64,000 bases of DNA from the NCBI GenBank assembly GCA_002197995.1, contig NGZR01000003.1, positions 1,550,001 to 1,614,000 of the forward strand, written 5' to 3'. Shown piece after piece: positions 34,615 to 44,478 of this stretch; position 1 is the first letter of the stretch, and each line of letters begins with the position of its first letter. Under the pieces are notes generated by a model, which saw only the letters and a list, made by a program, of their open reading frames with translations, was not told the origin of the DNA and did not search any database. This stretch comes from Gaeumannomyces sp. JS-464 (Eukaryota; Ascomycota; Sordariomycetes; Magnaporthales; Magnaporthaceae). The position numbers were made by a program, and so were the translations under genes.

Positions 34615-37600
34615 ATGAGCTTCCCACCATCAGACCCGGGCGCCCCCGCTGGGCCCCGGCCCTCGCTCCTAGCGCCACCTCGGTTCCTCAAAAGGCGAGG
34701 TCAAGGACCCAGAGTCTCTCCAGCGACAGGCCCTCCACCGTTGCCCACAGCCTCATGTCGCCGCCGTTCTCCGTTTCGCCCGAGGCGGCCTTCATCGCCT
34801 CCGCCGCCGCCTCTCAGATTGTCACGAACGACCACGATGCCCACGCCGCCACATGGTATGATCAGCAGGGCGTCGAACCCCCTGCCGAGACCGTGCTCGT
34901 CTCTCGCCCCGCCCTTGCCTTAGTGAACAGCTTCCTCGACACCTGTTGTTCAACTTCCTCTCCAGCGCCGGCTCCACGAGCCTCGCCTCCCTGCGACCCG
35001 CTGTCACCGATGTTCTGAAGCCCAAGCTGGCCAGCGACGCCATGAACCAGGCCGATGAGGAGCTGCGTGAGTATCTCGGCGGGGCTGACGACGAGGACTA
35101 CTCCCAGCCCACCAGGTCGGCCAGAGATTGGGACCTGGAGCTCGTCTGGAAGCGGACGCGTTTGCGATGTATGGTCTACTCGTCCCTCGGCGACCTAGAG
35201 GAGGAGGATGAAGACTTCTACATGGAACAAGAAGACCTTGTAGTCGCCAACGAGTCCGACGACACCGTATCTCCCGCCGTCGCCATCTTTCTCACCTCTA
35301 TCCTCGAGTTTATGGGCGAGCAGGCCCTCGTCGTCGCCGGTGCCACGGCTAGTCAGCGCATGCGCGGCGACTATGAGAAGGGACTGAAGGACGGCAGCCG
35401 AAGCCCTGGCGATGTTGTCGAAAGGATAATTGTCGAGGATAGCGATATGGAACGTGTCGCGTTGGACAGGACTCTGGGCCGGCTCTGGAGGAGCTGGAAA
35501 AAGAAGAAGATGGTGCGATCCCCAAGGTTCGGCCAGGAGGCCGTCTTTGGAGGTCGTCCATATTCACGAGGCTCGGTACGACCTAGCAACAGCGATCATT
35601 TCAGGGTCGGAAGCCTCACTGTTGATTCTCCGCGTACAACAGCGGAGGGGTTCGAGCCCACGGACGCCCAGAAGGGCAGCGGGTCGAAGATGACCAGGAC
35701 ACCAGGAGTCAGCGAGCAGGAGCTCGCGGCTTCGATCCCATTGCCAATTAGCCAGGATGATATCACTGAGATCCTCATCCCAGGCCTAACCCACTATGAC
35801 GACGACGACGAGAATGAGGCTGGGCGTCGGTCGGGCTCGAGCCGCCCGACGCGTCCCAAGAGCATGATGGTTTTCACATCCGCACCTGGTGGCGCAAGCT
35901 TGCCGACACCTGCCGACTCCCAGCCACACACCCCATTGGCCTCGCCTCGCAAGCGGTCCAACTCCCTGCCGTCTTTTGCGACTTTCACATCCGTGTCACC
36001 CCCTAGCAAGCGAGCCAAGGTGGCCTCAAAGCCACCTGCCGATGTCCCCAAGACCAGGTCAGAGAAGAAGAAGAGTGCCGGAGGCAAGCGGGCTCAGGCG
36101 ATCGTCAAGCACGTTTCGGTCGCTGGGCCACCGAGCCCTGCGCTATCGGATGAGACGCAGACCCATGCTGCCACCATAGACCCTGAGCAGATGCAGATGT
36201 ACAAGGGTCGGCGTAAATCCTCGGCTGAGATCTCGGCCATGATCGCAGGCGCTACGGGAGGCGCGAAGCTTGCCCCGGACGCCAGGTTCTCCCGTCCGTC
36301 CCTGGACGAGGTGGATGAGATCGACGAGTTCTCGGAGGAACCCGAAATCCTGACGTCGTCGAGGGTGTCGATTTCCGGTAGGAGTGCCTCGCCAACGGCC
36401 TCTGTCGCGATCGTGGGAAGCCGAAGTCACCTATCACCATTGGAATTCCCACGCGGTCTCCTAGTGTGCACTCTGTGCGCATGATTGAGCTCCACACGCC
36501 ACGGAGTCCGGTGTCGAGATCTCGCGGCAGCTCGGCGGACGCTCAGGAGCGGGCTTCGCTCCGCAGCAGCAACATCTCTCGAACCGACAGCTTCCCGACC
36601 CCGCCGCTCAGAGAGGAAAAGCGGCCGCATGGCAGCCCATCCAAGAAGTCTTTCCCCTTCCCGAATGGCAAGCCCACGCGGGTTCACAACGACTCTATCT
36701 CGGAAGCTGAGGAGATCGCCGGCATGAACTTGCGCAACGACAGCACAACGTCGACGGCCACTGCCTCCCAGTCGAGGTCCCAGCTCAATGATTTTCAGTC
36801 TCAGTTGCACGCGTCAGATGCCATCTTTGGCTCTGTTCCGCGCCAGACATCACCCCCTAACTCACCCGTCAGGACGTCTTCCTGTCAGGGCGTCCCCTGC
36901 CAGATCTTCTCCTGTCAGCAACACCGCTATGTTCTCACCCAAGGCCTCGAATGGAACGTTTTTCTTTGAAGAGAAGTCGGACGTCCCGTCCAAGTCGCCT
37001 GCCTCTAGCACGCGGAAGGCAGCTCCGCCGGCTCTACCAGAACGCAGCATCAACAGGCCTGTCAGCGTGGCAGGCCCGGCAACCCCCGTTGAACAACGAC
37101 ACGCCATTGCCACCATCAGGAAGGTGTCGGCTGAGCGCCCTAGCCCGCGCTCCAGCCCGCGCTCTAGCCCGCCTCTGGAAGACGCCGCCGAGTCTCCTCG
37201 TGGGACCAAAGTTCAGGAGCAGCCTGGCAGCGAATGCACGAGCCGGCCGTCGGTTTCCTCAATCCAGCTGTCAACTCAGCAGCAAAGGAGGAAGCCGCTT
37301 CGCACCTCGCAGGAGAGCGCGTCGCGCGACAGCGCCGTCACGCCTGAGGATGTTGCGCGCAACTTTGAGGAGCTGATGAAGAGCGATCAGACCATTCAAT
37401 ACACACTTACGCCTGAGAGTATGCGCGATTTTGACGTAAGTCCAGCGCATAAGCCCCTTTTGTTGACGATATGGAGAATCACAGATGCTAACGAAGCACA
37501 TGAATCCTCGCAGTCGGTCCGGTCTGCGAAGGTTGACAGCCCCGTGGTGCGGCCAAAGAGCAGGAAGAGTGAGGACGTGCAGATGCACCTTGCCGACCGC

Positions 37601-39087
37601 ACTCGTTCTTCGTCGACGTCCACCACCCGTGCGGGCGATTCGAGGACACAATCGGTTTCGCATTCGACAGGCTTGACCTCTCATCCCGTTAACCCGCCTC
37701 CATCGACAGGCGTCAAGCTGAATGGCCCGATCCCCAGAGCACCCCCGGGGTAGTGTCTAAGATCCGTGTTGTAGGACCCCAGGCGAGAGATGCGCGGGTG
37801 CCGAAGGAGTCCCTTTCAGACTTTGCCGATTTTATCCGCGCAACAGGACCGTCGGGTGGCGGCCCACCCGTGTCGCTTCGTACGAACCACCCGGCCATGG
37901 TGACCATGAGCGGAGCTGGTGGTGGTGCCGGCGACCCGAACCTGGCGGCCGGCGGCGGCGGGCCCCTGACACGCTCCTCGACAGTCAGCAACCAGAACAG
38001 GCATCGGTACCAGGCGCGGGCGGCCGTTGTGGACGCGCGCGAGGACAACTCGGACCTGATCGACTTCATTCGCAGGGGGCCACCCAGCACGGGCAACAAC
38101 CCGCGGATTCCGCGGACGGTGGCACCTTTCCGCACCACAATGGACTCGGACCAGTTCGCGATGGCGCCAGGTGGCAAGGCAGTCGACGCCACCATCCCCG
38201 ACATCAGGAACAGCAGCGCGGCGTCGGCCAGCGTCACAGAGCGCTCGTCGCTGCCGTCGTCTGTCAACTCGTCGAGCGCGTTGCTCAACAACAAAGCGTC
38301 CTTCCCCGCGGCCGGTGCCAGGCAAGGCGGCGGCGGCGGCATGTGGGACGAGGACGACATGATGCCCAAGCGGAAGCAGAGGCGAATGCGGGATCCGTAC
38401 GCCATCGACAGCGACGACGAGGACGACGAGCTGGAGCAGCAGCCGACGCCACGGACGGCGATGAGGCGTCCTCAGCAACAGCCTACGCCGCCGCTACAAG
38501 AAGAGGAGAGCCTCGCCGACTTTTTGATGAATGCACCGCCGCCCAAGGAGACGCCCGTGCTGCCCTTCCACCTCCCCTCCGGCTACCCCGGTGTTGTTGC
38601 GCCTAGCAAGTCGCCGGCGCCGAAGAAGAAGGCGAGCGCACCGAGCCTCATGGCCCGGTTCACGCGAAGGGAGAGCCACTCGCCGACGATGAGCTCCTTC
38701 GCAGCCGCGCTCGGCCGCAGCTCGTCTAAGGCGCCTCCGGCTGACCCTGCGCCCCTGCCCCCGACGAGCCGCACCGCTGGCGGCAGGGGATACACGCCCA
38801 TTCAGATCAACATGCCCGCCGACCTCGGCGACGGGTCGTCCCTCTACGGGACGGCTCCGTCCACCCGGCCCGTGACCAGCGGACCCAAGGTTCCCATGAA
38901 GAAGTATGAGCCGCGCGACCCAGTCTTGGTGCGGGGTCGGGGCGGCACGTCGGACCTGGCCGACTTTTTGCGTCAGTCGGAGCCGCCGCAAGACTTTGCG
39001 GCGGCTCCGAGGTTCGGCACTGTCGAGCAGGAGGTCGGCGGCGGTGGTGGCGGCGGCTTCTCCAAGAGATTCTCGCGACGCAAGTAG
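34615..39087 (+). CDS. Large disordered protein with possible histone-fold-like N-terminus and four DF(I/L) motifs, frame-broken
   Basis: From ATG 34615 (MSFPPSDPGAPAGPRPSLLA) to stop 39087; about 1,450 aa when the breaks are followed. The ordered N-terminal region reads ALALVNSFLD..LLFNFLSSAG and ends NQADEELREYLGG, with a later helix AVAIFLTSILEFMGEQALVV. Both parts resemble the alpha-2 to C-terminal helices of histone H2A. The remainder is Ser/Pro/Arg-rich. A basic patch is SPPSKRAKVASKP, and repeats include SPRSSPRSSP. Four copies of a short motif follow at 37807, 38041, 38501 and 38947: SLSDFADFIRATGP, SDLIDFIRRGPP, SLADFLMNAPPP and SDLADFLRQSEPP. One clear 78-bp intron lies at 37436-37513 (GTAAGT, GCTAAC, CAG). 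Frame breaks lie near 34674, 34940, 36421 and 37747 (each one base lost) and near 36878 (one base gained). I do not know a name for this family. Confidence 0.78.
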
Positions 39088-40476
39088 AACGGGATGAAAA
39101 ACGATTTATTTTGCTTTTGCCACTCAGCCAGCATTCTCTTGCTTCAGTCTTTGCTTTCTTTCTCGATATTATTCTTTTATTGTATTTCTGTGACTTCTTT
39201 TTTTGGATATCCTTTTTTTCATTCCGTTTGTTTGGACATCTTTCTGGGATCACACCACACAGCACGCCAAAAGTACGGAGGTCCGACACGGCTTTTTTAC
39301 TTGCAGCCACCGTTTCTCGTCGATGATTTTATTTTCATTTTACTTTTTTTCTTTTTTTCTTTTTTTTTCGTTTTTTCTCCTTTTCTCTTCTTCCACACCA
39401 CCTTTGTCGGTTCCTGCCTTCACGTACTTGCCTTTTTCCGCGCCCCTTTAGGTCTTTATTTTTCTCCGCCTAGCATATTCCGGATTCCCAAGCCTTTTTC
39501 TTTTCTCCTCCTTTCTCTTCTTGATTGTGCACATAGTTTCTCCGGGCACTCTTGCGCCCGGTCTCCAGGTTTGGTTTTATCTGCAACCATCTGGGAGGAG
39601 GAAGATGAAATGTCCGCCTCTGATCATATCTGATCTACGATTAATTGCAACATGTGTTCTCGATTTGAACTCCTTTTTTCTTCCATACTTAACATGCCAT
39701 GCGTCTCGTGGATGATGGCGACACGTAATCCAGGGCGTGTTCAAGGTGGCAGGTGAGAGAATGCCTGTGTGGCTCAGCAGCGTCAACGTCTGCCTGTCTC
39801 CATTGCCAAGGGGCCAGACCAGCTGGGACGCCTAAAAGATTCGTCGCCGCGGGTGGCTGAAGGAGGTTTATGGGGTGTCGTAGCGTAGCGTCGCATCACG
39901 GCCGGCTTTCGAGTGGCAGGGATTTTCAACGGCATTTGGAGAGGCGTTTCAGACAAAAACAGCACCAAGTTAAATGACGTCACCACCACCCTCGTGACGT
40001 CAGAATCACCCATTGACAGCTCGCCGGCACGAAGCTGCCGCTCGTTAATTGGCTTCTTTTGTTCCTCTGCATCACACTAGGTAGACCTCTCCGTCCAATC
40101 GAACTCACGTGGCCCCCTGCCTTTGGTCGGGCGGGCTTTTCCCCAATTGCTGGGCGCAGTGGTGGCAGATGCCAGCCATCGGGCCCGGCCCAATGGACGG
40201 ACGGCCTGACTTTTGGTGGGTCGAACCAGACGCAACCACAACGTACGAGTTCGTTAGGGCAGCCGCATATAACTCGCCCGCCTCTGCCACAACGAAAACC
40301 TACACCCAACTCTCTGCTTCCCCGAGATCTTCATCGCTCTCTCCGCCAGCCCGTAGTTGTGCGCCACCACAGCCCGAAGCCACACTTCCGCCCATACCTG
40401 ATATCGGGGTACCGCTTTCACACCAAAACGTAAAACAACAACAGCAGCAGCGGCAACAACAACAAAACCGCCCAAG
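39088..40476. other. Intergenic region before the MARVEL gene
   Basis: About 1.4 kb. The first 500 bp are strongly T-rich with mixed TTTTC runs (39100-39420), probably the 3' UTR of the large gene. A CATATAAC element (40266-40273) lies about 205 bp before the next ATG. A CAA/CAG-rich leader (40425-40475) immediately precedes it. Confidence 0.45.
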
Positions 40477-41061
40477 ATGATCTTGACGGATCTCTTCAGC
40501 ATGATCCTCCGCCTGGCGGAGCTGGCCTTTGCAGCCATCGTGGCCGGCCTCACGGGCGAGTACCTGCACCGCACGCAGGGCATGTCGGCCTGGGACAACG
40601 GCCGCCACATCTACACCATCGTCGTGGCCGCCATCTCGATGCTGCTGGCCATCGTGTGGCTGTTCCCCTTTAGCGGCAGCTTCATCCACTGGCCCACCGA
40701 CTTTATCATCTCGGTCATGTGGTTTGCCGCGTTTGGGCTGCTCGTCGACGTAAGTTGTGCTTCCATCCCATGCTATATATTCCAACAAAGGACAAAACCG
40801 ACTAAAACGTCAGGACTGGAACGAACACACAAACAGTGGCTCAACGGTGCTTGTGGCGATGTGTTTGATTGGTCCGGCATCCGCCTACGCGGCAACGACT
40901 CGTGCGCCAAGCAAAAGGCCATTGTCGCCTTCGCCTTCCTGTCGGCCATCTGCTGGCTCGCCAGCACCATCCTCGGCATTCTCTGGGTCCGCAGGCGCGA
41001 GAGGACCGTCGCCACCACCGGCCACCGCCGCCGCTGGTACCGCTCGCGTGCCCGCGTCTAA
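40477..41061 (+). CDS. MARVEL domain-containing four-helix membrane protein
   Basis: Two exons (40477-40749 and 40837-41061) give 165 aa. There are four membrane helices: residues about 11-30 (LRLAELAFAAIVAGLTGEYL), 45-65, 73-90 (TDFIISVMWFAAFGLLV) and 117-142 (KAIVAFAFLSAICWLASTIL). A Cys-containing loop (NGACGDVF and DSCAKQKA) sits between helices 3 and 4, and the tail is very basic (RRRWYRSRARV). This is the pattern of fungal MARVEL proteins (Nce102/eisosome-like and related), which organise plasma-membrane domains. The intron is 87 bp with donor GTAAGT and acceptor CAAACAG. It is a multiple of three and stop-free, so its retention would insert 29 residues between helices 3 and 4. The short interhelical loop after splicing (LLVDWLNGAC) fits homologues. 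Confidence 0.92.
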   Translation: MILTDLFSMILRLAELAFAAIVAGLTGEYLHRTQGMSAWDNGRHIYTIVVAAISMLLAIVWLFPFSGSFIHWPTDFIISVMWFAAFGLLVDVSCASIPCYIFQQRTKPTKTSGLERTHKQWLNGACGDVFDWSGIRLRGNDSCAKQKAIVAFAFLSAICWLASTILGILWVRRRERTVATTGHRRRWYRSRARV

Positions 41062-43751
41062 GCTAGCTGGTTTTGGTTCTCTCTTGCCTCTGCACTCCCT
41101 TATTGGGTTGAAGAGAAGAGGAGAATTAGGCTATGGCAGCTTGCCATACAGGCAAGGGTGGCATTTTCGGACATTGGGGTAGGACACATGAATGGATAAT
41201 GAGGGGAGGAAAGCGGAATGGAAAGCGTCTAGGGGATGATGGGAGAGCGATATGGAAGAGAAGAAGGAATAAGATACCCTGCAACCCACACTGCATCTAT
41301 TTTTGCCCGGCGAAGGCGAGCTTGAAGAGCTTGGTATTAGGACAATACCTAGCAACCTCGTCCCAAAGGCTGACACTATCATTTCTGCACACACCAAGAT
41401 ACCACTTGTTCTTCTTTGTACAGCTGATTTTCCTATGACACTAGTTATATCTCGTTCTATACACACTTCCCCCACGTGTGAAAAGCTGACGGGAGATGGC
41501 CGGTTGTCTAGTTTAGCATACCAAAAGACACAACAATTTCCCAGCCCGTCCTAAAAATGCCTCAAAACTTGACGATGCACAAGTGGTATGCTACGTCCGT
41601 ATAAGTAGGGACCGAGGGTGGAAAAAGTCGCCACGTGGACGAGTTACCATGGGAACTACCGCACACTTCGCGAGTCCGTCATGCCGTCTTGGCCCGGAGA
41701 CGGCAAAGGTGATACAGGAAGCGCAAAAGCGAAGTAGCATCAGCTAGGCTTGAGACGCGTGGCATGCAGGAGAGCCGGCAGTCGGCCGGGAGGCATCGAT
41801 CGATCTCTCACTACGTAAGCCTGCCAAGCTGGCGGCTAGTGGAAGGCATAGTTACTATACTTTTCCCCTTTTCTCGTTATGCCGAGACGCTTCTGCTGCC
41901 AGCGGCTCCCATGGTAAGCTGTCAGTTTCTGTGTATGACGTACGTGACGAGGTGCCCGGAGCTGAAATGTATACCTATATTTCTACACGCGAAAAAACGA
42001 AACAAACGAGCAAGGTTAGACACCAGGCACCAGAGACAGGTTCACAGACTCCTCACAAACACATTAGTGCGCCTTGAGCCGACCTGGTCTGCTGAAGATG
42101 GGTGAGATGGCAGCCAATTGGTGAAGCAATGGTAGCACGGCAAAACCTGATTTTTGAGCCCCCCCGATCCCAGCAGCCGCTAAATCGAGATTTGAGAAGA
42201 ATATGCAAGGTGAAGAAGGCCGGACCAGGCCAGGCCCGGGCGGTCCCAGGGGCATGTTGGCTGTGCTACCCATGTACTTCTGACGCTTGCCGTTGAGCCT
42301 ATGGTTGGCCGAACTGGGAAGCGTTTGCACATCGATTGGAGGATAAATCACCACATTCCCTTTGGCGCCCCTTTGATTTTACATTCAAGCGGCCACTTGT
42401 GAAACCCGCCTAGTCGTCCATGGTCTGAGCACCATTTTTGTGGTACTGCATCGAATGGGTATGGTAACAGCAACATGCCGGCTTCCGAAGGAGCCGCGTG
42501 GGAAAATGAGGGGCTGAAGCAGCCTCCCAGCCGTGCGTGCCGTCGTGGAGCGGCCCAGCCGTTTTGTTGATGACGTTGGTGGGCTGGAACGATGCGGTCA
42601 TAGACTTTCCAGAACGGGGCCCAACTGGCGGCTGAATGGGTGGTGGAGAACTCATGTGGGTACTGTTTTTCAGCGGGGAAGAAACGCCACACCCAAGACT
42701 TGCAGCCACGCAGAGGCAAGAGTTCCAGGACAGCAATTGGGAAACAGCACACGAGACCCGAGATCGAGATTCAACAGCAATTTGCTGGTATCCCCTCACA
42801 AAAGGGCTCATTGGCATGTATCAATCGCTTACGCGGCTCAATCACATAGGGGGTTTGCCTCCCGTCCCCCTCCGGGAAGTCGCGGGAAAGTGCTCACGTC
42901 AAAAACACAAGCCACAGTGGGGGATCACCATGACCTGCATGCCGATTCCCCTGTGGCTCCGCTAATTATGACGCGGGAGCTCTGTTGGCCAGACGCAAAC
43001 CCAGACGGCTATCCGCTTGGCTGACAGCTTCTGCCCTTTTGCCCCTTGCCTGTTTGGGACATGCGTCTCTGTGCGAGCCCGCAAGCATGATGGAATAGCC
43101 TGGATGGAATACCAGTAACTACCACAATGTACCTCCACCAGGACACGACGTGAAACCAAGGCCGCGGCCGCGGGCATGTACAAGGCACGCCCGAGCACAC
43201 CACTGACGCTGCAAAGCCAAGCCTGCTGTACAGCGCTGCGTGCTCCCATCTGGTCTGTGCCGGGCTATTTGCTGCCAGCGCCAGCTGCCCGCCGCCCAGA
43301 CCGGAGCACTTGTACCGTTTCTGCAGAGGCCCAGGAAGGCCTACATACACCCCCAGCTGACTGGCCCCATTCCTTGCTTGCCGCTTTTGTGGCAGCCGCT
43401 AGGGGTCCAACAGCGGCCAGACCAGCAAAAGTGATGACCTCAACATGAAGTCATCCTCGGCCCAAGGTCACTTGCTTGCGACGGACTTGCCGCCTTGACT
43501 TCCTGGTAGTAGATGGCTCTCATGCCTATCACCAGGCAGGATGGAGAGAGCAGCTCCCGTCCGTCCTGTCCTTGGGTCTATAAAGGAAGAACTCCCCGAC
43601 CTGGTAGCCCAGACATTCCAAGACAGAACATCATCAACACAAAAAAGCAACCAAACCGACTCAACTCTTCACACCCTCACAGCCAAGAACAATAACCATC
43701 ACCCACAACCCATAACCGCCACATCCACCATACCAACAACCACAACCATCC
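41062..43751. other. Gene-poor 2.7 kb and promoter of the repeat protein
   Basis: No supported gene. Open frames up to about 160 codons lack domains. The last 130 bp before 43752 are CA-rich (ACAACCATAACC-like), a typical leader of a highly expressed fungal gene, and are preceded by a TATA box. Confidence 0.4.
43579..43584 (+). promoter_or_regulatory. Putative TATA box of the DPRVDSD repeat protein
   Basis: TATAAA in GGGTCTATAAAGGAAG, 168 bp upstream of the ATG at 43752 and followed by a CA-rich, G-poor leader. This resembles promoters of strongly inducible fungal stress genes. Position and motif only. Confidence 0.55.
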
Positions 43752-44478
43752 ATGTCTTCCATCGTCAACAAGATTAAGGACGCCGTCCACTCGGACAAGT
43801 CTCACAGCCAGCCTGAGGGCACCTCGGGCCCCCACAACAGCCGCGTGGCCAACGCCGCCGACCCCCGCGTCGACTCTGACCGCGACCACCGCGCCAACCC
43901 CCACAACTCGGTCGGCACCGGCCACTCGGGCAGCGCCATGGGCTCGACCTCGACCACTGGCAGCTACGGCACCACCGGCCCGCACAGCTCCAACATGGCC
44001 AACAAGGTCGACCCTCGCGTCGACTCCGACCGCGACCACCGCGCCAACCCGGCCTCCAACATGGGCACCGGCACCACTGGCGCCTACGGCAGCTCCACCA
44101 CGGCCCCACGGGCCCCACGGGCCTGACGGGCACTGGCCGCACCACGGGCACCATGGGCACCACCGGAACCACGGGCATGATGGGCGGCAGCCAGACGCCT
44201 CGACCAACCACGGCCCGCACAGCTCCAACTTGGCCAACAAGGCCGACCCGCGCGTCGACTCTGACCGCGACGGCCGCGCCGCCGGCCTCGGCAGCACCAC
44301 GGGCACCTACGGCAGCTCCACCACGGGCTCCACGGGCCTGACGGGCACCGGCCCCGGCCCCGCCCCCGGCACGGCCGGCCCGCACAAGTCGGATATGATG
44401 AACAAGGTCGACCCCCGCGTCGACAGCGACCTCGACGGCAGCAAGACGATGGGTCAGGACAAGACTTACAGGTCGTAA
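43752..44478 (+). CDS. Hydrophilic stress-type protein with four GPHxSxxxNxxDPRVDSD repeats
   Basis: It begins MSSIVNKIKDAVHSDKSHSQ. Four repeats follow, starting at about 43827 (GPHNSRVANAADPRVDSDRD), 43977 (GPHSSNMANKVDPRVDSDRD), 44211 (PHSSNLANKADPRVDSDRD) and 44378 (GPHKSDMMNKVDPRVDSDLD). They are linked by Gly/Thr/Ser-rich spacers (TTGTMGTTGTTGMMGG). Such strongly hydrophilic Gly-rich proteins are common in ascomycetes, often stress- or conidiation-induced, and behave like LEA-type protectants; the biochemical function is unproven. The frame breaks twice, near 44105 (CACGG(G)CCCC) and near 44200 (ACGCC(N)TCGACC), each consistent with one lost base between repeats. The stop is at 44476-44478 after QDKTYRS. 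There is no signal peptide, so a cytosolic location is likely. Confidence 0.85.

Noticed and set aside
36866..36912. Possible intron explaining the frame change in the large gene
   Set aside because: No GT donor or branch site; removing one T from TCTTCC restores SPVRTSPVRASPARSSPVS exactly.
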